This document shows positions 25,463-35,594 of a DNA stretch of 64,000 bases, in pieces; position 1 is the stretch's first letter; each line of letters begins with the position of its first letter. Both the position numbers and the translations under genes were made by a program. This stretch comes from Kibdelosporangium persicum (lineage in GTDB: Bacteria; Actinomycetota; Actinomycetes; Mycobacteriales; Pseudonocardiaceae): NCBI RefSeq assembly GCF_013280595.1, contig NZ_JAAATY010000039.1:21263-85262 (forward strand), written 5' to 3'. The notes beneath the pieces are model-generated. The model worked only from the letters and a program-made list of their open reading frames with translations, did not search any database and was not told the origin of the DNA.

Positions 25463-26298
25463 CGACCGCGTTGGACACCCCTCCCACCGAGCCGGCCGCC
25501 CCGAAGTTCACCGTCAAACTGTCGAACTTCGAAGGCCCGTTCGACCTCCTGCTGCAGTTGATCTCGCAGCACGAGATGGACGTGACGGAAGTGGCGCTCC
25601 ATCGGGTGACGGACGACTTCATCGCGCACATCAGGGCGATGGGCAAGGACTTCGACCTCGACGAGACCACGGAGTTCCTGGTGGTCGCGGCGACGCTGCT
25701 GGACCTGAAGGCGGCCCGGCTGCTGCCCGCGGGTGACGTGGAGGACGAGGAGGACCTGGCCCTGCTGGAGGCCCGTGACCTGCTCTTCGCCCGGCTGCTG
25801 CAGTACCGGGCGTACAAGCAGGTCGCCGCCCTGTTCGCGGAACTCGAAGCGACCGCTCTGCGGCGCTACCCCCGCTCGGTCGCGCTGGAGGACCGCTACA
25901 CCTCGCTGTTGCCCGAGGTGATGCTCGGCGTCTCCCCGGAGAAGTTCGCGGAGATCGCGGCGGCGGTGTTCCGCCCGAAGCCGCCGCCGACGGTGTCCTT
26001 GGCCCACGTTCACATGCGTGCTGTTTCGGTCAAGGAGACCGCGGGCATCCTGCGGGTCCGGCTGGCGGAAGCGGGGGAGCTGACCTTCGCCGAGATGATC
26101 GCGGACTGCGAGCACATCACCGAAGTGGTCGCGCGCTTCCTGGGCCTGCTGGAGCTGTACCGCGAGGCGGTGGTGCTGTTCGAACAGGACGAACCGCTCA
26201 GCGAGCTTCGGGTGAAGTGGACCGGCGGCAGTGTCGAGGAGGCCAGGGCCGCGGCCGAAGCGGCCAGGACCTCCACCGAGGAGGAGGAATACGGGTGA
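25459..26298 (+). CDS. scpA: Segregation and condensation protein A (kleisin)
   Basis: 279 aa. Kleisin signature at the N-terminus: VKLSNFEGPFDLLLQLI and DVTEVALHRVTDDF, followed by FLVVAATLLDLKAARLLP; the C-terminal winged helix contains FLGLLELYREAVVLFEQDEPLSEL (in part). It bridges SMC heads in the chromosome condensin with ScpB. Overlaps both neighbours by 4 nt. Confidence 0.94.
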   Translation: MTTALDTPPTEPAAPKFTVKLSNFEGPFDLLLQLISQHEMDVTEVALHRVTDDFIAHIRAMGKDFDLDETTEFLVVAATLLDLKAARLLPAGDVEDEEDLALLEARDLLFARLLQYRAYKQVAALFAELEATALRRYPRSVALEDRYTSLLPEVMLGVSPEKFAEIAAAVFRPKPPPTVSLAHVHMRAVSVKETAGILRVRLAEAGELTFAEMIADCEHITEVVARFLGLLELYREAVVLFEQDEPLSELRVKWTGGSVEEARAAAEAARTSTEEEEYG

Positions 26299-27329
26299 CC
26301 ACACCCGAGCAGGAAACCGCCGCGTCGGGCGACCCGGAGCAGGCCGTGCCGCACGCCGGGGCAGAGGTCGCCGAACCGGGCGCGGCCGCGGAGCCGGCAG
26401 TCGAGGCCGGTGACTCGGGCGCCGACGCCGAACCTGCGGCCGAGGCAGCCGCGGACGCGCAGGCCACAGCTGTGGAGGCTGAGCCCGAAGACCTGAGCGT
26501 CGCTGACTCGGCTGGGTCAGCCGCGGACGCGCACGCCACCGACTCAGGTCATGAGATCGCCGACCCGGCTGCCGGGTCCGTGACCACGGAGGCCGAGGCC
26601 GCTGAGTCGAGCGTCGACACGGAGCCTGTCGGCGAACCGGTCGCGGACGCCGGGGCAGTCGCGGACGCGCCGCCCACCGACTCGGCTGCCGCGGGAGCCG
26701 AGGCCGCTGACCAGGGCATCCTGGCGGGGCCCGCCGCGGAAGCCGCAAAGGAGGAAGGCGCCGCCGTAGCCTCCGGCCTGCCGGACCTCACCGAGGACGA
26801 AGGCCTGCACTGCGCCCTCGAAGCCCTGCTGCTCGTCGTCGACTCCCCGGTCGAGGCCGAGATGCTCGCCGACGCCCTCGACCAGCCGGTGAAGCGTGTC
26901 CGTGCCGCCCTCAAGACCATGGCCGCCCGGTACCAGGAGCAGAACCGCGGCATCGACCTGCGGGACGTGGGCGGCGGCTGGCGGTTCTACACCCGCGACA
27001 AGTACGCGCCGTTCGTCGAGAAACTCCTGCTCGACGGGCAACGGGCGAAGCTCACCAGAGCCGCCCTGGAGTCCCTCGCGGTCATCGCGTACCGGCAGCC
27101 GGTGACCAGGGCGAGGGTCGCGGCGGTGCGTGGCGTCAACGTCGATGGGGTGATCCGTACCCTGCTCGCGCGCGGTCTGATCGAGGAGACCGGCACGGAC
27201 CGGGACACGGGTGGCATCCTTTATCGGACGACCGAGTTGTTCCTGGAGCGGTTGGGGCTGTCCTCGCTGGAGGACCTGCCGCCGATCGCTCCCCTGTTGC
27301 CCGAAGTGGATGCGATCGACGATGTCTGA
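26295..27329 (+). CDS. scpB: Segregation and condensation protein B
   Basis: 344 aa from GTG 26295, which overlaps the scpA stop. The conserved winged-helix pair occupies the C-terminal half: LHCALEALLLVVDSPV, GWRFYTRDKYAPFVEKLL, LESLAVIAYRQPVTRA and VIRTLLARGLIEETG. The first ~155 residues are an acidic Ala/Glu/Asp-rich low-complexity tail absent from compact ScpB proteins. It completes the condensin accessory complex with ScpA. Confidence 0.92.
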   Translation: MTTPEQETAASGDPEQAVPHAGAEVAEPGAAAEPAVEAGDSGADAEPAAEAAADAQATAVEAEPEDLSVADSAGSAADAHATDSGHEIADPAAGSVTTEAEAAESSVDTEPVGEPVADAGAVADAPPTDSAAAGAEAADQGILAGPAAEAAKEEGAAVASGLPDLTEDEGLHCALEALLLVVDSPVEAEMLADALDQPVKRVRAALKTMAARYQEQNRGIDLRDVGGGWRFYTRDKYAPFVEKLLLDGQRAKLTRAALESLAVIAYRQPVTRARVAAVRGVNVDGVIRTLLARGLIEETGTDRDTGGILYRTTELFLERLGLSSLEDLPPIAPLLPEVDAIDDV

Positions 27330-28071
27330 AAGCCCGGAAGGTGTCCGGCTGCAGAAGGTGCTCTCCAAGGCGGGAGTCGCGAGCAGGCGCGCGGCCGAGG
27401 ACCTGATCGCCGAAGGCCGGGTCAGCGTCGACGGCGAGATCGTGCGCGAGTTCGGCCGGCGGGTCGACCCGAAGAACGCCGTGATCCACGTCGACGGCGT
27501 GCGGGTGGTGCTCAGCGAGGACATGGTGTACCTGGCGTTCAACAAGCCGCTGGGCGTGCACACCACGATGACCGACGACCGCGGCAGGCCGTGCGTCGGT
27601 GACTGGGTCCACAAGTACGAGCGCAACGCGAACGCGGGGATCTTCCACGTCGGACGTCTCGACGCCGACACCGAAGGCCTGCTGCTGCTCACCAACGACG
27701 GTGACCTCGGCCACCGGCTGACACACCCGTCGTACGAGGTGCCCAAGACCTACCTCGCCGAGGTGCCCGGCCCGGTGCCCAGGGAGATCGGCAAGCAGTT
27801 GAAGGAAGGCGTCGAACTGGACGACGGCTGGGCGCGTGCGGACTCGTTCCGGCTGGTGGATTCCATGCCCGGCAAGGCGATGGTGGAGATCGTCCTGCAC
27901 GAGGGGCGTAACCGGATCGTCCGGCGGATGCTGGAGGAAGTCGGGCACCCGGTGCAGCGGCTGGTCCGCACGGCGTTCGGCGAGGTCCGGCTCGGCAATC
28001 AGCGCCCGGGCACGATGCGGGCGTTGAACCGCAACGAGATCGGCGCCCTGTACGCCGCTGTGGGCCTGTGA
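27322..28071 (+). CDS. rluB: rRNA large-subunit pseudouridine synthase B family
   Basis: 249 aa from ATG 27322, overlapping the scpB stop. An N-terminal S4 RNA-binding domain (RLQKVLSKAGVASRRAAEDLI) is followed by the RsuA-family catalytic core with GRLDADTEGLLLLTNDG (catalytic Asp in RLDADT) and EGRNRIVRRM. It modifies 23S rRNA near the peptidyl-transferase centre. Its place after scpAB is the conserved actinobacterial order. Confidence 0.93.
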   Translation: MSESPEGVRLQKVLSKAGVASRRAAEDLIAEGRVSVDGEIVREFGRRVDPKNAVIHVDGVRVVLSEDMVYLAFNKPLGVHTTMTDDRGRPCVGDWVHKYERNANAGIFHVGRLDADTEGLLLLTNDGDLGHRLTHPSYEVPKTYLAEVPGPVPREIGKQLKEGVELDDGWARADSFRLVDSMPGKAMVEIVLHEGRNRIVRRMLEEVGHPVQRLVRTAFGEVRLGNQRPGTMRALNRNEIGALYAAVGL

Positions 28072-29093
28072 CTCGTCCCTACACGATCCTCAGCGCGGCG
28101 ATGTCGGTCGACGGCTACATCGACGACGCCACGGAGGAGCGCCTGATCCTGTCCGGTGACGAGGACTGGGATCGGGTGGACGAGCTGCGTGCGAGCGTCG
28201 ACGCGATCATGGTGGGCGCCAACACGATCCGCCGTGACAACCCCCGTCTCGGCGTTCGTTCGGACAAGCGCCGCGCGGACCGTGAGGCGCGTGGGCTGCC
28301 CGCGAACCCATTGCGGGTGACGTTCACCGCGTCGGGCTCGCTCGGCAACGATGCCGCTTTTTTCCGTGACGACAACTTCGTCGTGTTCGGGCCGCCTGCC
28401 GTTCCGCTGCCGGTGATGCTGGCGGATCTGGCCAGGCGAGGTGTGCGCAGGCTGCTGGTCGAGGGCGGAAGTGCTGTGCACACCGCGTTTCTGACCCAGA
28501 ACCTGGCCGACGAGGTGCGGCTCGCGGTCGCTCCGATCTTCGTCGGCGACAGCCGCGCGCCCCGATTTGTCCAAGATGGACGGTTCGGGACCGGCCGGAT
28601 GGTGCTCGGGGAGATCCGGCAGGCCGGTGACTGCACGGTGATGCAGTTCTTCCCGGACGCGGACCGCTACTGGCTGCGGCAGTGCATTGAGGAATCGCGC
28701 AAGTGCCCGCCGTCGGAGACCGCGTATCCGGTCGGTGCGGTGATCGTGGGATCGGACGGCAGGGAGATCTCCCGCGGCTACTCGCGGGAGACCGATCCGA
28801 CAGCGCACGCCGAGGAAGAGGCGTTGGCGAAGGTCTCGCCGGACGACCCGCGCCTGAAGACGGCGACCATCTACAGCTCGCTGGAACCGTGCAGTACGCG
28901 CAAGTCGCGGCCACGAAGCTGTGCACAGTGGATCATCGGCTCCGGCATCCCCAGGGTCGTCTTCGGGCTGCGCGAGCCCAGCCGGTTCGTGGTCGGTGCG
29001 GGCTTCGAGATGCTCGCCGCCGCCGGGGTGACGGTCGTGGAACGACCGGATGTGGCACCGGAAGTCAAGCTCGTGAGCACTTTGTACGGTTAG
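28068..29093 (+). CDS. RibD-like bifunctional protein with permuted domain order (reductase then deaminase)
   Basis: 341 aa. Residues ~1-200 are a RibD_C/dihydrofolate-reductase-like domain (TILSAAMSVDGYIDD, MVGANTIRRDNPRLGVR, LLVEGGSAVHTAFL). Residues ~203-340 are a cytidine/deoxycytidylate-type deaminase with H247-A-E249 and the zinc Cys pair C275 (LEPC) and C285. Normal RibD has the deaminase first. The protein could perform both the deamination and reduction steps of riboflavin synthesis or act on a related pyrimidine in secondary metabolism. GTG start overlaps the rluB stop. Confidence 0.82.
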   Translation: MTRPYTILSAAMSVDGYIDDATEERLILSGDEDWDRVDELRASVDAIMVGANTIRRDNPRLGVRSDKRRADREARGLPANPLRVTFTASGSLGNDAAFFRDDNFVVFGPPAVPLPVMLADLARRGVRRLLVEGGSAVHTAFLTQNLADEVRLAVAPIFVGDSRAPRFVQDGRFGTGRMVLGEIRQAGDCTVMQFFPDADRYWLRQCIEESRKCPPSETAYPVGAVIVGSDGREISRGYSRETDPTAHAEEEALAKVSPDDPRLKTATIYSSLEPCSTRKSRPRSCAQWIIGSGIPRVVFGLREPSRFVVGAGFEMLAAAGVTVVERPDVAPEVKLVSTLYG

Positions 29094-29140
29094 CACCGCG
29101 CGAACTGGAAATTCCCCGATACTCCATTCGAGTGACAGCC

Positions 29141-29177
29141 TGGTCTAGACCCTTGATCTTGACGTGGTCTAAACCAC
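29141..29177 (+). promoter_or_regulatory. Two DasR-like (dre) operator sites upstream of the chitinase
   Basis: TGGTCTAGACC (29141-29151) and GTGGTCTAAACCAC (29164-29177) match the dre consensus core TGGTCTAGACCA. Paired dre-type repeats at chitinase promoters are established for Streptomyces, where the GntR regulator DasR responds to GlcNAc-6-phosphate. Here they lie 44-80 bp before the chitinase ATG. Confidence 0.75.
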
Positions 29178-29220
29178 ATCGTGTCTGACATCGCTCCACC
29201 CCTGCCGTTAGAGGAGACTG

Positions 29221-30816
<1,596 letters not shown>

Positions 30817-30823
30817 CAGGTCA

Positions 30824-30875
30824 GCCCTCGTGAGTGTTTATCAGGGTTAGAACCCTGACAAACACTCACGAGGGC
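30824..30875. repeat. Palindromic intergenic repeat, copy 2 (48-bp core 30826-30873)
   Basis: GCCCTCGTGAGTG (30824-30836) pairs with CACTCACGAGGGC (30863-30875), and the inner TTTATCAGGG pairs with CCCTGACAAA around TTAGAA, so nearly the whole element is one long hairpin. It lies 7 nt after the chitinase stop and matches copy 1 (17551-17598, opposite orientation) at ~43/48 positions. Location fits a terminator for the chitinase gene, but repetition of the exact sequence suggests a dispersed family. Confidence 0.75.
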
Positions 30876-30919
30876 AGGGGGAGTGGCCCGGGAAGGCCTG
30901 GTGCGGTTAGCTGGTCGGC

Positions 30920-32008
30920 ATGCGCGTGATCGTGGTCGGTGGCGGGATCGTAGGCGCGGTCGCCGCGTACCGATTGGCGGCCGAGGGCGCGGAAGTGCTG
31001 GTGGTGGACGCGGAGCACGTCGGTCAGGCGACCGCGGCCGGCGCAGGCGTGGTCTCCCCGTGGCCGGTGGGCGAACCGTCGCTCGGGACCGCGGACTTCT
31101 GGTGGGCCGCTGCCGCGCAGTACCCGGTTCTGCTGGGACAATTGGCTTCCGATGGCGAGCCCGATCCGGGGTACACGCGGGTAGGCGCGATCACCATCGC
31201 CGACGACGAGAGCGGCCTGACCGAAGCCGCCACGATGATCCGGGCGGTCAAGGAGCGCGATCCGTCCGTCGGCGACATCGAAATGCTGCCGCCCGGCGAA
31301 CCCGCGAGGCGCTTTCCCGCGCTCAGCACTGATCTGGCGGGATTGTTCGTCAGTGGTGTCGGACGGGTCGACGGCCGCGTCATGCGGGATTCGTTGCTTC
31401 GCGCGGCCGAACGCTATGGCGCACGCCGGATCCACGGCGAGGCGAAGCTGGTGACCGCCTTGTCTCGCGTGACCGGAGTGGAAGTCCGCGGCGAGGTGAT
31501 CGGCGCACACGTGGTCGTCGTCGCCGCGGGTGCCTGGACGGCGACACTGTGTCAGGCGATCGGCGTCGAGGTTCCTGTGGAGCCACAACGCGGCCAGATC
31601 GCGCACCTGCGTCTGTCCGGAGTGGAGACGTCGGACTGGCCGGTGATCCGCTCGATGAGCGATCACTACCTGCTGGCGTTCCCCGGCGGCACGGTCGTGG
31701 CCGGGGCGACGAGGGAATTCGGCTCCGGGTTCGACCATCGGCTCACCGCGGGAGGCGTGCACAAGATCCTGTCGGACGCGCTGCGGGTGGCGCCGGGACT
31801 CGCCGACGCCACCCTCGCCGAGGTCAGGATCGGGTTCCGGCCGTTGAGCACCAGCGGCCGCCCGGAGATCTCGTCGCCGGTGGACGGTCTGGTGATCGCG
31901 ACCGGCCTCGGCCCGAGCGGGCTCACGCTGGCGCCGTTGACCGGCACCCTCGCGGCTGAACTGGCGCTTGGTCGTCAGAGCTCCTTGGCCAGCAGCGACA
32001 CCAGATAG
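30920..32008 (+). CDS. FAD-dependent oxidoreductase, DAO (D-amino-acid/glycine oxidase) family
   Basis: 362 aa. Rossmann FAD motif VIVVGGGIVGAVAAYRLA at the N-terminus, the second strand ending LVVDAEHVG, AAGAWT in the middle and a C-terminal GRPEISSP ... ATGLGPSGLTLAP. These are features of DadA/ThiO-type flavoenzymes that oxidise amine substrates. The substrate is unknown. It converges on the GNAT gene with a 34-nt overlap. Confidence 0.85.
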   Translation: MRVIVVGGGIVGAVAAYRLAAEGAEVLVVDAEHVGQATAAGAGVVSPWPVGEPSLGTADFWWAAAAQYPVLLGQLASDGEPDPGYTRVGAITIADDESGLTEAATMIRAVKERDPSVGDIEMLPPGEPARRFPALSTDLAGLFVSGVGRVDGRVMRDSLLRAAERYGARRIHGEAKLVTALSRVTGVEVRGEVIGAHVVVVAAGAWTATLCQAIGVEVPVEPQRGQIAHLRLSGVETSDWPVIRSMSDHYLLAFPGGTVVAGATREFGSGFDHRLTAGGVHKILSDALRVAPGLADATLAEVRIGFRPLSTSGRPEISSPVDGLVIATGLGPSGLTLAPLTGTLAAELALGRQSSLASSDTR

Positions 32009-32460
32009 GTCCCGCCCTTGGTGCGTTGCTGCCCGACCTCGACGAAGCCGATGCGCTTGTGGAAGCGCAGGCTGCCGGGGTTCGGCGGTTCGAGGTTGAC
32101 CTCGCAGAGCACCCGCGGGATTCCGTGCTGGGCGGCGTATTCGCTGATCAGGTCGTAGAGCTTCACGCCGATGCCGCGATTGCGTGCCTCTTCGGCGACC
32201 ACGATCCGGTCCACGTAGATGAACCTGTCGTAACGCTCGCTGAAGAAGCGGTAGTTCTCGCTGCCGTAGTCCACGCCTGGCGGCAGTGTGAGCACGAACC
32301 CGAGTACCGTCTCGCCGTCCCTGAGCGCCACGGTCAGCTCGGACATCTCGATCAACTCGGCAAGTTCGGCCTCGGTGGCCTCGTTCACATTGGGCACCGC
32401 GGCGTTGTTCATGTCGAGGATCATCTCGGCGTCGGCGGGCTTGAGCATCACGCTGTCCAT
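31975..32460 (-). CDS. GNAT family N-acetyltransferase
   Basis: 161 aa from ATG 32460 (MDSVMLKPADAEM); upstream in-frame sequence is antisense to the cmk promoter. Acetyl-CoA motif A is IYVDRIVVAEEARNRGIGVKLYD, followed by EVNLEPPNPGSLRFHKRIGF (both given in outline), the usual GNAT C-terminus. The substrate is unknown. No clear Shine-Dalgarno precedes the start. Divergent from cmk. Confidence 0.83.
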   Translation of the reverse strand: MDSVMLKPADAEMILDMNNAAVPNVNEATEAELAELIEMSELTVALRDGETVLGFVLTLPPGVDYGSENYRFFSERYDRFIYVDRIVVAEEARNRGIGVKLYDLISEYAAQHGIPRVLCEVNLEPPNPGSLRFHKRIGFVEVGQQRTKGGTYLVSLLAKEL

Positions 32461-32470
32461 GCGATGGATA

Positions 32471-32500
32471 TTGACACACTCCACGTTGAAAACGTTTGCA
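32471..32500. promoter_or_regulatory. Promoter-like TTGACA with LacI-type operator palindrome
   Basis: TTGACA (32471-32476) is a consensus -35 on the plus strand. TGAAAACGTTTGCA (32487-32500) matches the LacI/GalR-family form TGnAAnCGnTTnCA with perfect central symmetry (AAACGTTT) and would overlap the -10 region. It lies between the divergent GNAT and cmk genes. No LacI-family gene is nearby. Confidence 0.45.
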
Positions 32501-32576
32501 TCCCTCCTGGCCGCTGCGCCTCGGGGCGGCCAGGCAGAATAGACGACTGGAACGGTTTTCGACGAAGGGCGGCACG

Positions 32577-33296
32577 GTGGCACTGGGTGATGCGCGTTGG
32601 GGTGATCTGCGTGGGGTGATCGCGCTCGACGGCCCTTCCGGCACCGGGAAGTCCACCGTGGCTCGTCGGCTGGCCAGCACCCTGCGGGCCGGCTACCTGG
32701 ACACGGGCGCGATGTACCGGGCGGTGACGCTCGCCGTGCTGCGCGCCGGCGGGGACGCGACCGAGATCGCCCGCACCGCACGGGTGGAAATGGGGACCGA
32801 CCCGGCCGATCCGGCGGTGTCGCTGGACGGCGCCGACGTCGCGGCCGAGATCCGTGGCCCCGAGGTCACGCTGGCCGTGTCCGAGGTCTCAGCGGTGGCC
32901 GAGGTCCGGCGGATCCTCGTCGACCAGCAGCGCGCGATCATCGCGTCCGTCCTGGCCGAGAAGGGCGGGATCGTGGTCGAGGGCCGCGACATCGGAACCA
33001 CGGTCGCGCCGGATGCCGAGTTGAAGGTGTACCTCACCGCCTCCGCTGACGCGCGCGCTCAGCGCCGTTCCCGCCAGGACCTCGCTGCGGGGCGTACCGC
33101 GACCGTCGAAGAGACGCTCGCGGACGTGCAGCGACGTGACGACTACGACTCATCGCGTGCGGTGTCGCCGCTGCGTCAAGCCGAGGATGCGGTCGAACTG
33201 GACACGACCGACCTCGACCTGCCGGGGGTGCTCGCCTCCCTGCTGGACATTGTGGACAGTCGCGGCCTGCGTACCGGCCAGGCGGTGGGCCGGTGA
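32577..33296 (+). CDS. cmk: (d)CMP kinase
   Basis: 239 aa from GTG 32577, preceded by a purine-rich GAAGGGCGG; the longer frame to 32496 begins in the promoter. P-loop ALDGPSGTGKSTVAR, YLDTGAMYRAVTLAVL, VVEGRDIGTTVAPDAELK and AQRRSRQDL are the standard CMP-kinase motifs. It phosphorylates CMP/dCMP for nucleotide and lipid synthesis. First gene of the widely conserved cmk-plsC-der operon. Confidence 0.94.
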   Translation: MALGDARWGDLRGVIALDGPSGTGKSTVARRLASTLRAGYLDTGAMYRAVTLAVLRAGGDATEIARTARVEMGTDPADPAVSLDGADVAAEIRGPEVTLAVSEVSAVAEVRRILVDQQRAIIASVLAEKGGIVVEGRDIGTTVAPDAELKVYLTASADARAQRRSRQDLAAGRTATVEETLADVQRRDDYDSSRAVSPLRQAEDAVELDTTDLDLPGVLASLLDIVDSRGLRTGQAVGR

Positions 33297-33943
33297 GCAA
33301 GGCCGCCCCCGACCTGCCTGAGGACGCGCTGCCGTGGCTGCACGAAGTCGGCAGGGTGATCGGCAGGTACCTCTACGTGCCGGCGTTCCGGTTCCGCGTG
33401 CACAACATGGACCGCCTCCCGCTGGACGGTCCGGTCGTGCTGGTGGCCAACCACAGCTCGATGATCGAGCCTCAGGTGCTGTTCGGAATACTGCCGCGGC
33501 GATCGGTGTTCCTCGTCAAAGGTGAACTCTTCAAGGGGATCGCCGGCAAGGGGCTGAGGGCGATCGGGCAGCTGGCGATCCGCAGGGGAGAGCCGGACCG
33601 CAAGCCGCTGCTCGCCGCCGTGCGTGTGCTGCGCGGTGGTGGTCTGATTGGTGTGTTCCCCGAAGGGACGCGAGGCGACGGCGACGTGCTGAACGCCGAG
33701 CAGGGGGCGGCCTGGCTCGTCCGGCAGTCCGGTGCGGTCGTGCAGCCGGTGGCCGTGCGGGGGACCCGGCGGCCCGCGGGCTCCGGGCGGCGGTTCCGGC
33801 CAGTGGTGGACGTGCTGGTGGGTAAGCCTTTTGAGCTGACGGTGGGGCCCGGCAGGACCGGGCTTGCCGCCGGAACCGAACAGATCAGGGTCGCGCTGGC
33901 GGACCTGGTCGGTGAACTGGATCGAATGCGAGACTTGCGATGA
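33293..33943 (+). CDS. 1-acyl-glycerol-3-phosphate acyltransferase family protein (PlsC-like)
   Basis: 216 aa. The family boxes are present: NHSSMIEP at residues 53-60, RGEPDRKPL and FPEGTRG. The catalytic HX4D motif reads H54-X4-E59, so the conserved Asp is replaced by Glu. A membrane-associated N-terminal segment precedes it. It probably acylates lysophosphatidic acid or another lyso-lipid. Overlaps cmk and der by 4 nt each. Confidence 0.88.
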   Translation: MSKAAPDLPEDALPWLHEVGRVIGRYLYVPAFRFRVHNMDRLPLDGPVVLVANHSSMIEPQVLFGILPRRSVFLVKGELFKGIAGKGLRAIGQLAIRRGEPDRKPLLAAVRVLRGGGLIGVFPEGTRGDGDVLNAEQGAAWLVRQSGAVVQPVAVRGTRRPAGSGRRFRPVVDVLVGKPFELTVGPGRTGLAAGTEQIRVALADLVGELDRMRDLR

Positions 33944-35337
33944 CTGAGCTGGACGGTACCTGGGTCGATGAGTCCGACTGGGACATCACCCCGGGCGCCG
34001 ATGAGGATGCTGAGGGCACGGCGGCCCAGCCGGTGCTGGCGGTGGTGGGCAGGCCGAACGTCGGCAAGTCGACGCTGGTCAACCGGATCCTGGGGCGCCG
34101 CGAAGCCGTGGTGCAGGACGTGCCGGGCGTGACCCGCGACAGGGTGGCGTACGACGCGCTGTGGAACGGCCGGAAGTTCACGGTGCTGGACACCGGCGGC
34201 TGGGAACCGGACGCCGCGGGACTGCAGAAAGCCGTTGCGGCCCAAGCGGAATACGCGATGTCCACAGCGGACGCGATCCTGCTCGTCGTGGACGCCTCGG
34301 TCGGCGCGACGGCCACGGAGGAAGCGGCGGCTCGCATCCTGCGCCGCTCGAAGCGCCCGGTGCTGGTCGTGGCGAACAAAGTGGACGACGACCGGCTCTT
34401 CGCGGACGCGATGGCCCTGTGGAACCTCGGCCTGGGCGAGCCGTTCCCGGTGAGCGCGCTGCACGGCCGCAACAGCGGTGACCTGCTGGACAAGATCCTC
34501 GAGGTGCTGCCCGAGACGCCGCGTGACGACTTCAACCGCACCGGCGGGCCGCGCCGAGTGGCCCTGGTCGGCAAGCCGAACGTGGGCAAGTCGTCGCTGC
34601 TGAACAAGCTGACGGGCGAAGACCGCGCGGTCGTCGACTCGGTGGCGGGAACCACGGTCGACCCGGTGGACTCCCTCGTGACCCTCGACAACGAGGTCTG
34701 GCGCTTCGTGGACACGGCGGGCCTGCGCAAACGCGTGAACACCGCCAGCGGCGCGGAGTACTACGCCTCCCTGCGCACGAAGGCGGCGATCGACGCCGCG
34801 GAAGTCGCGATCGTGCTGCTGGACGCCTCGACCCCGATCAGCGAGCAGGACCTCCGCGTCCTGACGATGGTGGTGGAGTCAGGCCGGGCCTGCGTGATCG
34901 CGATGAACAAGTGGGACCTGGTCGACGAGGACCGGCGTCACCAGCTGGTGCGCGAGCTGGAGCGAGGCCTCGTCCGCATCCCCTGGGCGGAACGCGTGAA
35001 CATCTCGGCCCTGACCGGCCGAGCCGTGCACAAACTGGCACCGCACCTGCGGACCGCGCTGAAATCGTGGGACACCCGCGTGCCGACCGGCCAGCTGAAC
35101 TCCTGGCTGAGCGACCTGATCGCGGCCACCCCGCCGCCAGTCCGCAGCGGCAAACAGCCCAAGGTCCTCTTCGCCACGCAGGCCCAGGCCAGGCCGCCCA
35201 CACTGGTCCTGTTCACCACGGGCTTCCTCGAGGCAAGCTACCGCCGTTTCATCGAACGCAAGTTCCGCGAGGAGTTCGGCTTCACCGGGAGTCCCGTGCG
35301 GCTCTCGGTGAGGGTGCGGGAGAAGCGCAAGAAGTAA
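33940..35337 (+). CDS. der: Ribosome biogenesis GTPase Der (EngA)
   Basis: 465 aa. Two tandem GTPase domains: first G1 [12 protein letters not shown] with DTGGW and NKVD; second G1 [12 protein letters not shown] with DTAGLRKR and NKWD. A C-terminal KH-like domain ends [12 protein letters not shown]. It is required for 50S subunit assembly. Last gene of the cmk operon, followed 64 bp later by tRNA-Pro. Confidence 0.96.
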   Translation: MTELDGTWVDESDWDITPGADEDAEGTAAQPVLAVVGRPNVGKSTLVNRILGRREAVVQDVPGVTRDRVAYDALWNGRKFTVLDTGGWEPDAAGLQKAVAAQAEYAMSTADAILLVVDASVGATATEEAAARILRRSKRPVLVVANKVDDDRLFADAMALWNLGLGEPFPVSALHGRNSGDLLDKILEVLPETPRDDFNRTGGPRRVALVGKPNVGKSSLLNKLTGEDRAVVDSVAGTTVDPVDSLVTLDNEVWRFVDTAGLRKRVNTASGAEYYASLRTKAAIDAAEVAIVLLDASTPISEQDLRVLTMVVESGRACVIAMNKWDLVDEDRRHQLVRELERGLVRIPWAERVNISALTGRAVHKLAPHLRTALKSWDTRVPTGQLNSWLSDLIAATPPPVRSGKQPKVLFATQAQARPPTLVLFTTGFLEASYRRFIERKFREEFGFTGSPVRLSVRVREKRKK

Positions 35338-35401
35338 CCCGGTGCGAGCCGCCCCGGGACGTACGCTAAGCTTCTCCTCGCACCGGGCAACCGGATGCGG
35401 C

Positions 35402-35481
<80 letters not shown>

Positions 35482-35502
35482 AAGTAGGGCGAAAGCCCAG
35501 GT

Positions 35503-35538
35503 CAGGGCCTTGGATCACTACGGTGAGACAAGGCCCTG
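35503..35538. terminator. Hairpin near attL, probable terminator
   Basis: CAGGGCCTTG (35503-35512) pairs with CAAGGCCCTG (35529-35538) across a 16-nt loop. It lies between tRNA-Pro and the convergent integrase gene and could terminate both. No long U-tract follows. Confidence 0.55.
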
Positions 35539-35565
35539 ATCACGTTTCCGGGCACGTCGTCTCAC
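35523..35565. other. Two GTCTCAC heptamers near attL (possible integrase arm sites)
   Basis: GTGAGAC at 35523-35529 and GTCTCAC at 35559-35565. The same heptamer occurs twice at the other end (59180-59186, 59191-59197) inside attR. Placement within ~120 bp inside both att cores suggests arm-type binding sites for the integrase or Xis. Confidence 0.4.
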
Positions 35566-35594
35566 ATTTTCACACGAACGCTTGTACTGCTTCT

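Noticed and set aside
25075-26748. 557-codon minus-strand frame
   Set aside because: Antisense to scpA/scpB and produced by their Ala/Pro/Glu codon repeats.
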